Source: Alphaproteobacteria bacterium (GTDB taxonomy: Bacteria > Pseudomonadota > Alphaproteobacteria > Rhizobiales > GCA-2746425). From it: a DNA stretch of 64,000 nucleotides. The stretch is from the NCBI GenBank assembly GCA_024743215.1, contig JANSWZ010000003.1, positions 62,001-126,000 on the forward strand. The letters run 5' to 3'. Under the pieces are notes generated by a model. That model did no database searches. It was not told the origin of the DNA and saw nothing but the letters and a program-made list of their open reading frames with translations. The translations under genes were made by a program, and so were the position numbers. Positions 35,862 to 45,388 of this stretch are shown here, piece by piece (positions within the stretch are counted from its first letter, which is position 1; each line of letters starts with the position of its first letter).

Positions 35862-36668
35862 ATGCTGCTTACCATTTCTCATGTGACTGAATATCTGTAC
35901 AGCAATCCGGTTTCGTATGCGCTTCAGCAATTGCGGCTGACGCCCAAATCGCGTGCGGGACAGACCGTTAAAGAATGGAATACGCAAATTTCCGGTGGGA
36001 CCGTGAATCTGTCCTATGAGGACCACAATAATAATCGTGTTGACCTGGTAGAGATCGAACCGGATGTCAGCCGGGTTGAAATTCGCTCCAACGGGCAAGT
36101 GGAAACCAGCGACACATCGGGAATTATCGGCTCGCATGGCGGTTTTGCACCTCTGTGGATGTTTGAACGCAGTACTGATTTGACGGCACCTGGACCACAC
36201 ATTCGCAAATTGGCGCGGGAGATCAAACTGGACGAAACTGTTGAGGGCATGCATGCTTTGTCGGCTGCAATTCTCGGCAATGTCGACTACGAGACGGCCA
36301 CCACCCATTCTGCCACCACTGCTGAACAGGCCTTGGCGCTTGGGACCGGTGTCTGTCAGGATCACACGCATATTTTCATATCAGTGTGTCGACTTGCCGG
36401 AATTCCGGCACGCTATGTCAGTGGTTATCTGCTGATGGAAGGGCAGACCGACCAAGTGGCCAGTCATGCATGGGCCGAAGCCCATCTGCCAGCACTGGGT
36501 TGGGTTGGGTTTGACGTTTCCAACGGCATTTCTCCAGATGAGCGCTATGTTCGGGTGGCCACAGGTCTGGACTATCGTGACGTCGCGCCAATTCGGGGGG
36601 TCCGGTTTGGCTCACAAGGCGGAAATCTGGATGAAACTCTGGTTGTCTCGATTCGTGTAGAGCAGTAG
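35862..36668 (+). CDS. Transglutaminase-like cysteine peptidase (COG1305)
   Basis: 268 aa, no signal peptide, so cytoplasmic. An N-terminal beta domain (about 1-110; ISHVTEYLYSNPVSYALQQLRLTP) precedes the transglutaminase fold. The catalytic triad is Cys165 (GTGVCQDHTH), His202 (ASHAWAEAHLP) and Asp218 (GFDVSNG). Members linked to the ATP-grasp/alpha-E pair are thought to cleave or cross-link peptides. Third gene of the cluster. Confidence 0.92.
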   Translation: MLLTISHVTEYLYSNPVSYALQQLRLTPKSRAGQTVKEWNTQISGGTVNLSYEDHNNNRVDLVEIEPDVSRVEIRSNGQVETSDTSGIIGSHGGFAPLWMFERSTDLTAPGPHIRKLAREIKLDETVEGMHALSAAILGNVDYETATTHSATTAEQALALGTGVCQDHTHIFISVCRLAGIPARYVSGYLLMEGQTDQVASHAWAEAHLPALGWVGFDVSNGISPDERYVRVATGLDYRDVAPIRGVRFGSQGGNLDETLVVSIRVEQ

Positions 36669-36725
36669 GGTCCGGCGTCAGGTTCGAGCACAGGATTCGC
36701 ACCCCATGGAAAGAGTGTCGCGCAA

Positions 36726-37463
36726 ATGACTTATTGCGTTGGTCTAAAGCTCGATAAGGGCTTGGTCTTTATGTCGGATACCCGCACGAATGCGGGCGTC
36801 GACAATGTTTCAACATTTAAAAAAATGCACACTTGGGAAGTTCCCGGTGACCGCGTCATTACACTTTTGACGGCGGGCAATCTGGCAACCACGCAGGCCG
36901 TGATCAGCATGCTGGATGAACGCAGCAAAGCGCCGGAAGACCGCAACCCGTCAGTGCTTGAAGCGCCGTCCATGTTTCGGATTGCCGCCATTGTGGGCGA
37001 GGTGTTGAAAGAGGTTATCCAGGCCAATGCAAATGTTGGCCAAAAGGGCGACAGTTCCTTCAGCGCAACGATGATTATTGGCGGACAGATCAAAGGCATG
37101 GATCCGCGGATTTTTCTGGTTTATCCAGAAGGAAACTTTATTGAAGCCACTGACGATACACCCTTTTTTCAAATTGGTGAGACCAAATACGGAAAACCTA
37201 TTCTTGTGCGTGCTTACGATCCGGGCATGGGTTTTGAAGAAGCGGTGAAACTGTTGCTGGTTTCTTTCGACAGCACGGTCAAATCAAATCTGTCAGTGGC
37301 CTTGCCATTTGATGTCCAGACTTATGAGACAGGCACTTTAGCGGCTGGACGACACGTCCGGATCACCGAAAACAATCCACATTACAAAGCCATTTCTGAC
37401 AATTGGAGTGATGCTTTGCGGGAGGCTTTTGTCAGTTTGCCGGACTTCAGATTTGGCGATTGA
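36726..37463 (+). CDS. Anbu-type proteasome-like peptidase
   Basis: 245 aa. Starts MTYCVGLKLDKGLVFMSDTRTNAG: after removal of Met1, Thr2 is the N-terminal nucleophile, with the conserved Asp and Lys-region of the HslV/proteasome beta fold following. FSATMIIGGQIKG and FFQIGETKYGKPIL are typical of Anbu (COG3484). Anbu forms open helical rings without an ATPase partner in characterised homologues, and its substrates are unsettled. GGAAAG lies about 10 bases before the ATG. Fourth and last gene of the ATP-grasp/alpha-E/transglutaminase/Anbu cluster. Confidence 0.92.
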   Translation: MTYCVGLKLDKGLVFMSDTRTNAGVDNVSTFKKMHTWEVPGDRVITLLTAGNLATTQAVISMLDERSKAPEDRNPSVLEAPSMFRIAAIVGEVLKEVIQANANVGQKGDSSFSATMIIGGQIKGMDPRIFLVYPEGNFIEATDDTPFFQIGETKYGKPILVRAYDPGMGFEEAVKLLLVSFDSTVKSNLSVALPFDVQTYETGTLAAGRHVRITENNPHYKAISDNWSDALREAFVSLPDFRFGD

Positions 37464-37483
37464 TGGAGCCTAGCAGCGCATTC

Positions 37484-38797
37484 CTAAATCACGTGGGCAA
37501 ATGATCCCATAACAGTGTCGCGGCGCAGCCCAATGGGCCCGATTGTGATGCCGGACGCATCTTCTGCTTCGAAAAGCGCATCGGCCGTGCCTGTGCGCAT
37601 TGTGCTTGCATAGTGAAATTCATGACCCGCCAGCGTTGATGTGAAAGGCTCTGTCTGGAGTGGCTTCAGCTTGCGGTAACCCAGATGCAATTTGCGTTCG
37701 GCAAAACTGGTCTCAAGAGGCAATAATCCCAACATTTTGTGGCTGTGTTTGTCGTTGCAGACCAACCAGTCGCCGAGAACCATATAGCCCCCGCATTCGC
37801 CGTAGATGATAGCGTTTCTGGCTTGGGCTGCGTTCATGCCTTCGCGGAACTTCTCCGCGTGGGCAAGAGGACCAGCGTGCAGTTCAGGGTAGCCACCAGG
37901 CAGAAAAACGGCGTCTGTATTCAAGGCTGGAGCTTCGTCATTCAACGGCGAGAAGAAACTCAGGCTGGCGCCTGCGGATTGCCAATTTGTCAGTTGGTGC
38001 GGATAGCAAAAAGCAAAAGCCTCATCGCGGGCGATGGCAATGGTTTGGGCGAGCGGTTTACTTGCCGTTTGCTGTGCCAGTTGTGTTTGCAAAGGGGCTG
38101 CGGCATCGATAAGTGCTGACAGGTCAATATGGCGGGTGACAATGTCTGCTGCCATATAGAGGAATGTACCGAGTTCTGTGTGTTCTTCCGCCTGAACCAG
38201 ACCAAGATGGCGTGCAGGCAGAGAGAGAGCCGGATTGGTTCTGACATGACCCAGAACAGAAATATCTGTGTCCTGGAAACCGCTTTTCAGAATGTCAAAA
38301 TGGCGCTGTGAGTTGACTCGGTTTAAAATGACGCCCGCCAGACGCGTTGATTTACGAAACTCCGCAAAACCCTTTGCAATGGCGGCGGCAGATTGACCGA
38401 TGCCCTTGCAATCAATGATCAAAACTATGGGCAGGCCAAGACTGTCTGCGATGTCAGCGGTCGACCCTTGGCCACTCGCAGCCCCATCAAACAGGCCCAT
38501 GGCACCTTCGATCAGCAGCAGATCGGCTGCGTGTGTGGCTGTTACCGCCCAATGCTGCAGGCATTGTTGTGACATGGCGAAACCATCAAGATTAAACGAA
38601 CTGTGCCCACAGGCAGCTTCATGAAAGCGGGGATCAATGTAATCCGGGCCGCTTTTAGCTCCGGCAACCGAGATGCCCTGATTTTTCAGGGCGCGCAGCA
38701 GGGCAAGGGTAATAAGTGTCTTGCCGGAATTGGAACCGGGTGCTGACAGGACCAGACCATGCGGGGCCTTGGGCGGAATTCGTGTTTGTGGTGTCAT
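37484..38797 (-). CDS. cobB: Cobyrinic acid a,c-diamide synthase (CobB/CbiA)
   Basis: 437 aa from the ATG at 38797, which overlaps the cobA stop; the frame extends to 38869 but only inside cobA. The N-terminal P-loop-like motif is SAPGSNSGKTLITLALLRAL, KSGPDYIDPRFHEAA follows, and the C-terminal class I amidotransferase has GECGGYMVLG with the nucleophilic cysteine. Amidates the a and c side chains of (cobalt-)cobyrinate using glutamine and ATP. Convergent with the Anbu gene, 20 bases away. Confidence 0.94.
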   Translation of the reverse strand: MTPQTRIPPKAPHGLVLSAPGSNSGKTLITLALLRALKNQGISVAGAKSGPDYIDPRFHEAACGHSSFNLDGFAMSQQCLQHWAVTATHAADLLLIEGAMGLFDGAASGQGSTADIADSLGLPIVLIIDCKGIGQSAAAIAKGFAEFRKSTRLAGVILNRVNSQRHFDILKSGFQDTDISVLGHVRTNPALSLPARHLGLVQAEEHTELGTFLYMAADIVTRHIDLSALIDAAAPLQTQLAQQTASKPLAQTIAIARDEAFAFCYPHQLTNWQSAGASLSFFSPLNDEAPALNTDAVFLPGGYPELHAGPLAHAEKFREGMNAAQARNAIIYGECGGYMVLGDWLVCNDKHSHKMLGLLPLETSFAERKLHLGYRKLKPLQTEPFTSTLAGHEFHYASTMRTGTADALFEAEDASGITIGPIGLRRDTVMGSFAHVI

Positions 38798-39648
38798 CCC
38801 ACTTTGCTTTGCGTGCGATTGTTGAGCGGATCCTTTTCCAATACGCGCCCTTCCAGCGCGCCCAGCCAATCCAACGCGGAACGAAGGCGAACAACTTCTC
38901 CCAGAACCACCATCGCAGGCGGTGCCATTTTTTGCGCCTCAGCAGCGCTGACCGCTTCACCCAATGTGGTTTCCAGAATGTTTTGATTGGGCAAGGATGC
39001 GTTGCAGATGATGGCCATTGGCTCGGTGGGGGAGCGTCCGGCATTGATTAACTTCGTGGTGATCGATCCCAGGTGCTTCATCGCCATATACATGACGATC
39101 ACCGGAGCACCTTTGGCAACGCCATGCCAATCTATGGCGGTCGGTGTGAGCCCTGTCTGATCATGACCTGTCAGGAAGGTAACCGCTTGGTTAATGTCCC
39201 TGTGGGTGACCGGTATACCGGCATAGGCCAGCCCGCCAATGCCGGCAGAGATGCCAGGAATAATGCGGAAATGTATTCCGGCATCCACAAGTGACAAAGC
39301 TTCTTCACCACCGCGCCCGAATACAAAGGGGTCACCTCCCTTAAGCCGACAGACCCGCTTGCCCTCTTTGGCAAGTTCAATCAGCCTTAAAGAGATATCG
39401 CGTTGTTTGGGGGAGGGTTTGCCGCCGCGCTTGCCGGCATATTCGCGAATCGCAGAAGGATTTGCGTGTGCCAGCACGTCTTCACCGACCAGGGCATCAT
39501 AGATGATGACATCTGCTTGTTGCAGCGCATTTACAGCATGCAATGTCAGCAAGCCCGGGTCACCGGGCCCGGCGCCGACAAGCCACACCCAGCCGGGTTC
39601 AAAACGCGGCAGGTTGAAAAATGGTTCTGGAGAAGTCTTCATGTTCAT
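38794..39648 (-). CDS. cobA: Uroporphyrinogen-III C-methyltransferase
   Basis: 284 aa SUMT. VWLVGAGPGDPGLLTLHAVNAL, DALVGEDVLAHANPSA, RLKGGDPFVFGRGGEEAL and GIPVTHRDINQAVTFLTGH are all characteristic. Makes precorrin-2 from uroporphyrinogen III and so serves cobalamin and possibly siroheme. It is a stand-alone methylase with no CysG dehydrogenase/chelatase part; precorrin-2 dehydrogenase is not in the window. Divergent from cbiD over 90 bases. Confidence 0.95.
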   Translation of the reverse strand: MNMKTSPEPFFNLPRFEPGWVWLVGAGPGDPGLLTLHAVNALQQADVIIYDALVGEDVLAHANPSAIREYAGKRGGKPSPKQRDISLRLIELAKEGKRVCRLKGGDPFVFGRGGEEALSLVDAGIHFRIIPGISAGIGGLAYAGIPVTHRDINQAVTFLTGHDQTGLTPTAIDWHGVAKGAPVIVMYMAMKHLGSITTKLINAGRSPTEPMAIICNASLPNQNILETTLGEAVSAAEAQKMAPPAMVVLGEVVRLRSALDWLGALEGRVLEKDPLNNRTQSKVG

Positions 39649-39738
39649 GGGCGCAAATTAGCGCGAAGTGCGCCGGTTTGAAAGCGGAACTGCGACATTC
39701 ATCTTTGCAATCGCGCGGTGGGGCCTTAGAGCTATGAT

Positions 39739-40857
39739 ATGAATACGCGAAAACCAACAGATCGGGCATTGCGCAGAGGCTGGACGACGGGTGCCTGCGC
39801 GACCGCCGCTACGAAAGCGGGCCTGTCGGCACTGTTTACAGGCGCGTTTCCGGACCCGGTTCAAATTACGCTGCCAAAAGGCGAAACGCCTGTGTTTCCT
39901 TTGTGTCGTGAGCATCTGGATGGTGACAGAGCCATGGCCAGTATCATCAAGGATGCCGGTGATGATCCTGATGTGACCCACGGGGCTGAAGTGATTGCTA
40001 CGGTCTACAGGGGTTTGCCCGGCTCGGGTATCTGTTTCAAAGCGGGGCCAGGTGTCGGCATGGTGACAAAGGCAGGCCTGCCGATTGCGCCCGGAGAGCC
40101 TGCAATCAATCCGGTGCCCCGGAAGCTGATGCGGGAAGTGGTCGAGGCTCTTTGTGTCGAATTTGATCAACCGGCAGATATTACCATCGAAATTTCCATC
40201 GCTAACGGTGCCGAACTGGCTTTGAAAACCTGGAATCCGCGATTGGGCATTGTGGGTGGCTTGTCCATTCTCGGCACGACAGGAATTGTGCACCCCTTTT
40301 CCTGTGCTGCCTGGATCCACTCCATTCACCGGGGAGTTGATGTTTCAAGGGCGGCGGGATTAAATCACATTGCGGGGTCCACAGGCTCTACGTCTGAAAC
40401 CACTGTTCAGGCCCTTTACGATCTTCCAGATATTGCCCTTATGGATATGGGGGACTTTGCCGGGGGACTATTGAAATATGTTCGCACCCACCCGGTTTCG
40501 CGGCTGACAATTGCTGGAGGTTTTGCAAAATTGATCAAACTGGCACAGGGCGCTCTTGATTTGCATTCGGGTCGATCACAAGTCGATTTTAATTGGCTTG
40601 CGGGACGAATTGAGGCTTTGGGTGGTTCACCAGAGCTAATCAAAAATTCCCGCATTGCCAACACCGCTGCGGAAGTGCTTTCATTGGTTCAAGAAGATAC
40701 GCGCGAGTTGGCAGAAGCCCTGACACTTGACGTGGCGCGCGCTGCAGAACGGACCGCACAATCCGCCTTGAACAAGGGGGACTTCAGGAGTTCTGTTTCT
40801 GTGGATATACTGGTTGTGGGACGTGATGGTGAAGTCTTGGCCAATACGGCCTCCTGA
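39739..40857 (+). CDS. cbiD: Cobalt-precorrin-5B C1-methyltransferase CbiD
   Basis: 372 aa. The N-terminal RRGWTTGACATAATKAGL and LPKGETPVFPL are diagnostic, as are the central IVGGLSILGTTGIV and the AGSTGSTSETTVQAL segment. CbiD methylates C1 in the cobalt-early route; the oxygen-dependent route uses unrelated CobF instead. First gene of a short plus-strand pair with cobK, 39 bases apart. Confidence 0.93.
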   Translation: MNTRKPTDRALRRGWTTGACATAATKAGLSALFTGAFPDPVQITLPKGETPVFPLCREHLDGDRAMASIIKDAGDDPDVTHGAEVIATVYRGLPGSGICFKAGPGVGMVTKAGLPIAPGEPAINPVPRKLMREVVEALCVEFDQPADITIEISIANGAELALKTWNPRLGIVGGLSILGTTGIVHPFSCAAWIHSIHRGVDVSRAAGLNHIAGSTGSTSETTVQALYDLPDIALMDMGDFAGGLLKYVRTHPVSRLTIAGGFAKLIKLAQGALDLHSGRSQVDFNWLAGRIEALGGSPELIKNSRIANTAAEVLSLVQEDTRELAEALTLDVARAAERTAQSALNKGDFRSSVSVDILVVGRDGEVLANTAS

Positions 40858-40896
40858 TTGGGTTTGAACCCTGAAGCGTGATAGGAACTGGCAGTC

Positions 40897-41682
40897 GTGG
40901 AAACAGTGCCGACACCAATGATTGAGGGCGTTGCGCCAATGGAAGGGGCGCGGTCCGTCCTGTTGCTTGGCGGAACGACAGAGGCGTTTCGTCTGGCTCA
41001 GATGTTCGCCAATGATCCTGGGGTTGATATCATCACGTCACTTGCCGGCCGAACCAGTTCACCACGGCAACCGGCGGGTCGTCTGCGGGTTGGCGGTTTT
41101 GGTGGCGCCGATGGACTGGCCGAGTTTATTGTCAGCGAGGGCATTCAGGCTGTGATCGACGCGACACATCCATTTGCTGCAACCATGACAGATCACGCCG
41201 TTTATGCAGCACAGCGCACGGGTATTCCGCTGTTGCTGCTGAGCCGTTCACCCTGGGAGAAAACGGATCAGGATCAATGGATCGATGTGCCGGATATTGC
41301 AACGGCAGTTGAAAGTATTCCCAGGCGCGCAAGAGTGCTGCTGGCCGTTGGCCGTCAGGAAGCCCCTGCCTTTTCTAAACGCATGGATTGCTGGTTCCTG
41401 ACCCGAATGATGGAACCGCCTGATACGCTGGTCCCGCCAGGAAAGGTTCTGGTTGAACGACCGCGTGACAATGCCGATGAAGAATGCGCGCTGATGTCGG
41501 ATAACCGCATCAACTGTGTCGTAGCAAAGAATTCCGGTGGGCCGGGCTATGCCAAAATCGAGGCGGCCAGTTGGATGGGCCTTCCGGTCATCATGGTGGT
41601 CCAACCCCCAAAACCCGAGGCTGTTCGGGTCTCGATTGTTGGCGATGCTGCCGTATGGCTTCGACGTTTGTTCAGCCAATGA
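40897..41682 (+). CDS. cobK: Precorrin-6A / cobalt-precorrin-6A reductase (CobK/CbiJ)
   Basis: 261 aa from the GTG at 40897, which has AGGAA nine bases upstream; ATG 40918 would give a 254-aa form. VLLLGGTTEAFRLAQMF, VIDATHPFAATMTDHAVYAA and VAKNSGGPGYAKIEAASWMGLPVIMV are the conserved blocks. NADPH-dependent reduction of the macrocycle before CobL acts. Directly follows cbiD. Confidence 0.93.
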   Translation: METVPTPMIEGVAPMEGARSVLLLGGTTEAFRLAQMFANDPGVDIITSLAGRTSSPRQPAGRLRVGGFGGADGLAEFIVSEGIQAVIDATHPFAATMTDHAVYAAQRTGIPLLLLSRSPWEKTDQDQWIDVPDIATAVESIPRRARVLLAVGRQEAPAFSKRMDCWFLTRMMEPPDTLVPPGKVLVERPRDNADEECALMSDNRINCVVAKNSGGPGYAKIEAASWMGLPVIMVVQPPKPEAVRVSIVGDAAVWLRRLFSQ

Positions 41683-41857
41683 ACATGGGTTTGTGCGGCG
41701 TTAACGGTAAACACCGCACCTGCCCGGACAAGGTCCTGCCCCAATAAAAAAGCCTTAGATGGACTTCCCGCAAACGAAGCTTTGCGAAATTGTGCGCTGC
41801 AAGGTAAAAGACAACACACCGCTTTCGAATACGTTCACTATCAGGGTTTCCCAATTT

Positions 41858-44800
41858 ATGGCCATTTCCAAAATTCTTGTCGCCAACCGTTCTGAAATTG
41901 CCATTCGCGTATTTCGCGCTGCCAATGAACTGGGCTTGAAAACCGTCGCTGTCTTTGCCGAAGAAGACAAGCTTGCGCTGCATCGTTTCAAATCTGATGA
42001 GGCTTACCAGATTGGCAAGGGACCGCATCTGAAAGAGCAGATGGGGCCAATTGAAGCCTATCTCTCGATTGAGGAAATTCTGCGGGTCGCCAAGGAGTCT
42101 GGTGCTGATGCCATTCATCCTGGATATGGGTTTCTGTCTGAAAGCCCCGAATTTGTAGATGCTTGTACAAAAGCTGGTGTCACCTTCATCGGACCAACTG
42201 CCGATACGATGCGTTCACTGGGTAATAAAGTGTCGGCGCGTAACCTTGCAGTTGAGGCCGGAGTGCCGGTTGTTCCGGCAACCGACCCGCTTCCTGACGA
42301 TATGGATGAAGTGCATCGTCTGGCTGAGGAAGTTGGCTATCCTGTGATGCTGAAAGCCTCGTGGGGTGGCGGTGGCCGCGGCATGCGGTCGATACGCTCA
42401 GCGGATGATCTGTCCCGTGAAGTGCTGGAAGGCAAACGCGAAGCGCGTGCTGCCTTTGGCAAGGATGAGGTCTATTTGGAAAAGCTTGTCGAGCGGGCGC
42501 GCCATGTTGAAGTGCAGCTTCTGGGTGATTCCCACGGTAATCTGGTGCATCTGTTTGAACGTGATTGTTCGGTGCAGCGGCGCAACCAGAAAGTCGTGGA
42601 GCGGGCTCCGGCGCCCTATTTGTCGCAGGAACAACGCGATGAATTGTCCGACTACGCTCTGAAAATCGGCAGAACAGCTTCTTACCGGGGTGCGGGAACT
42701 GTTGAGTTCCTGATGGATGTCGATACCGGAAAGTTTTACTTCATTGAAGTGAACCCAAGGGTTCAGGTCGAGCACACTGTGACTGAAGAGGTCACTGGCG
42801 TTGACATCGTGAAGGCGCAAATTCATATCGCCGAGGGTGCCGTGATTGGCGAGGAAGCTTCCGGCGTGCCAAAGCAGGAGGATATGCGCCTCAACGGCCA
42901 TGCGATTCAGTGCCGTATCACCACGGAAGACCCGGAACAGAATTTCATTCCTGACTATGGCCGTATCACTGCCTATCGCGGGGCCACCGGTTTTGGTATT
43001 CGCCTTGATGGCGGTACAGCCTATTCAGGCGCTGTGATTACGCGTTTTTACGATCCATTGCTGGAAAAGATCACAGCCTGGGCGCCAACGCCTCTGGAAG
43101 CCATTCGGCGGATTGATCGTGCGTTGCGGGAATTTCGTATTCGCGGTGTTGCGACCAATCTCCTGTTCCTTGAGAATATCATTTCCCATCCCGATTTTCA
43201 GGAAAACCGCTACACAACTCGCTTCATTGATACGACACCGGAGCTGTTTGCCACATCGACCCGCAAGGATCGGGCAACCAAGCTTTTGACCTATATTGCC
43301 GATGTGACCGTGAATGGCCATCCGGAAGCCAAAGACCGACGCCGACCCGACCCGGAAGCGGCGAAACCTGTGGTGCCACGGTTTGAGGGAACGCCGCCTC
43401 CTGGCAGCAAACAACGTCTCGACATGGATGGGCCGGCAGAGTTTGCCAAATGGATGCGCGCTGAAAAACGGGCGCTGATTACAGACACCACCATGCGTGA
43501 TGGGCATCAAAGCCTCCTGGCGACGCGGATGCGGACCTACGACATGGTTAATGTCGCTGACGCTTATGCCACAGCGCTGCCAAATCTTCTGTCTTTGGAA
43601 TGCTGGGGCGGCGCGACGTTTGATGTGGCGATGCGCTTCCTGCAGGAAGATCCGTGGGAGCGCCTGGAGAAAATTCGCGAGGGCGTGCCGAATCTGCTTT
43701 TGCAAATGCTTTTGCGTGGTTCAAACGGCGTTGGATATACCAATTACCCCGACAATGTGGTGAAGGATTTTGTTGCAAAGGCAGCATCGGGCGGCATTGA
43801 TCTGTTCCGTGTCTTTGACTGCCTCAACTGGGTTGAAAATATGCGCGTCTCGATGGATGCCGTGTGCGAAGCCGAAAAACTGTGTGAGGGCGTGATCTGC
43901 TACACCGGCGATATCATGGACCCGGACCGTGCCAAATACAGCCTGAACTACTACGTTAAACTGGCCAAGGAACTGGAAGCGGCTGGGGCTCATATTATCG
44001 GCCTGAAGGACATGGCAGGCCTCTTGAAGCCAAATGCGGCAAGGGTTTTGATCAAGGCTCTGCGCGAAGAGACCGAATTGCCAATTCATTTCCACACCCA
44101 TGACACATCAGGTATTTCTGCAGCAACTGTGTTGGCCGCTGTGGAATCCGGCGTTGATGCGGTGGATGCTGCCATGGACGCATTCTCCGGCCTCACTTCC
44201 CAACCATGTCTTGGTTCAATTGTCGAAGCCTTGAAGGGGTCTGAACGGGATACCGGTCTTGATCCGAAAGCCATTCGCCGGATCTCATTTTACTGGGAAG
44301 CGGTGCGTAACAAATATGCGGCCTTTGAGCCTGATCTGAAAGCTGGTGCTTCTGAAGTTTATCTCCATGAGATGCCCGGTGGTCAGTTCACCAATTTGAA
44401 AGAGCAGGCCCGCTCACTGGGGCTGGAAAGCCGCTGGCATGAAGTGGCACAGACCTATGCTGATGTGAATCAGATGTTCGGTGATATTGTGAAGGTGACT
44501 CCATCTTCCAAAGTCGTTGGTGATATGGCCTTGATGATGGTCTCGTCAGGCCTGTCTGTTTCTGATGTTGAAGATCCGAATAAAGACATCGCTTTTCCTG
44601 AATCCGTTGTTCAACTGATGCATGGTGATTTGGGGCAGCCGCCCAATGGTTGGCCCGTTGATCTGCAGAAAAAGGTCCTGAAGGGCGAAGAGCCGATCGT
44701 TGTTGTTCCAGGATCATTGTTACCGCCGGCAGATATGGACCAGGAGCGTGCGACCATTGAAGAGGCGATCGAACGCCCGGTCAGCGACTACGAGCTTGCG

Positions 44801-45322
44801 TCCTATCTGATGTATCCAAAGGTGTTCACGGACTTTGCGCGTGCGCAGGCTGTCTATGGACCTGTTAGTGTCTTGCCGACGCCGGTTTACTTTTATGGTC
44901 TGGAATCTGGTGACGAGATTCTGGTGACGCTGGAAAAGGGCAAAACCCTTGTTGTGCGTTGTCAGGCCATTGGCGAGCCGGATGAAGATGGCATGGTGCG
45001 GGTGTTCTTTGAACTGAACGGTCAGCCTCGCATCATCAAGGTGCCGGACCGTAACCGTGCCGATGCTGTTGTTGCGCGGCAAAAGGCGGATGACAGTAAT
45101 GATGCACATGTCGCTGCACCGATGCCGGGCGTTATTTCGCAAATCAACGTCAAGTCGGGTCAGGACGTCACTGCAGGTGATGTGCTGCTGTCCATTGAGG
45201 CCATGAAAATGGAAACGGCGATTCATGCCGAAAGAGATGGCAAGGTGACTGAGGTGCTGGTGAAAGCTGGTGATCAGATCGATGCCAAGGATCTTCTGGT
45301 CGTGGTCGAAGCCTCCGAATGA
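41858..45322 (+). CDS. pyc: Pyruvate carboxylase
   Basis: 1154 aa single-chain enzyme making oxaloacetate from pyruvate, bicarbonate and ATP. Biotin carboxylase domain about 1-450 (ILVANRSEIAIRVFRAA, KASWGGGGRGMR, EVNPRVQVEHTVTEE). Carboxyltransferase domain about 530-810 (TTMRDGHQSLLATR, GLKDMAGLLKP, HFHTHDTSG), then the PYC_OADA region. The biotinyl domain carries Lys1117 in EAMKMETAIH. The ATG at 41858 (AGGG 11 bases upstream) matches homologues; the frame also opens at 41759. The stop codon sits in the loop of a perfect 14-bp hairpin. Confidence 0.97.
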   Translation: MAISKILVANRSEIAIRVFRAANELGLKTVAVFAEEDKLALHRFKSDEAYQIGKGPHLKEQMGPIEAYLSIEEILRVAKESGADAIHPGYGFLSESPEFVDACTKAGVTFIGPTADTMRSLGNKVSARNLAVEAGVPVVPATDPLPDDMDEVHRLAEEVGYPVMLKASWGGGGRGMRSIRSADDLSREVLEGKREARAAFGKDEVYLEKLVERARHVEVQLLGDSHGNLVHLFERDCSVQRRNQKVVERAPAPYLSQEQRDELSDYALKIGRTASYRGAGTVEFLMDVDTGKFYFIEVNPRVQVEHTVTEEVTGVDIVKAQIHIAEGAVIGEEASGVPKQEDMRLNGHAIQCRITTEDPEQNFIPDYGRITAYRGATGFGIRLDGGTAYSGAVITRFYDPLLEKITAWAPTPLEAIRRIDRALREFRIRGVATNLLFLENIISHPDFQENRYTTRFIDTTPELFATSTRKDRATKLLTYIADVTVNGHPEAKDRRRPDPEAAKPVVPRFEGTPPPGSKQRLDMDGPAEFAKWMRAEKRALITDTTMRDGHQSLLATRMRTYDMVNVADAYATALPNLLSLECWGGATFDVAMRFLQEDPWERLEKIREGVPNLLLQMLLRGSNGVGYTNYPDNVVKDFVAKAASGGIDLFRVFDCLNWVENMRVSMDAVCEAEKLCEGVICYTGDIMDPDRAKYSLNYYVKLAKELEAAGAHIIGLKDMAGLLKPNAARVLIKALREETELPIHFHTHDTSGISAATVLAAVESGVDAVDAAMDAFSGLTSQPCLGSIVEALKGSERDTGLDPKAIRRISFYWEAVRNKYAAFEPDLKAGASEVYLHEMPGGQFTNLKEQARSLGLESRWHEVAQTYADVNQMFGDIVKVTPSSKVVGDMALMMVSSGLSVSDVEDPNKDIAFPESVVQLMHGDLGQPPNGWPVDLQKKVLKGEEPIVVVPGSLLPPADMDQERATIEEAIERPVSDYELASYLMYPKVFTDFARAQAVYGPVSVLPTPVYFYGLESGDEILVTLEKGKTLVVRCQAIGEPDEDGMVRVFFELNGQPRIIKVPDRNRADAVVARQKADDSNDAHVAAPMPGVISQINVKSGQDVTAGDVLLSIEAMKMETAIHAERDGKVTEVLVKAGDQIDAKDLLVVVEASE

Positions 45323-45337
45323 AATTCGGAGGCTTCG
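45307..45337. terminator. Perfect 14-bp hairpin across the pyc stop codon
   Basis: CGAAGCCTCCGAAT (45307-45320) pairs with ATTCGGAGGCTTCG (45324-45337), leaving a 3-base loop that contains the last two bases of the TGA. No T-tract follows, so it may stabilise the mRNA 3' end or act in a rho-independent stop only weakly. Confidence 0.6.
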
Positions 45338-45388
45338 CGCCGCGCTTAGGGTCTGAGCCCAATCCAGCCGCCCAATTGAGGCCTGTTC

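Noticed and set aside
41759-41857. 33-residue N-terminal extension of pyruvate carboxylase
   Set aside because: Family members begin at the MAISKILVANRSEIA block; the extension has no conserved sequence and the internal ATG has an upstream AGGG.
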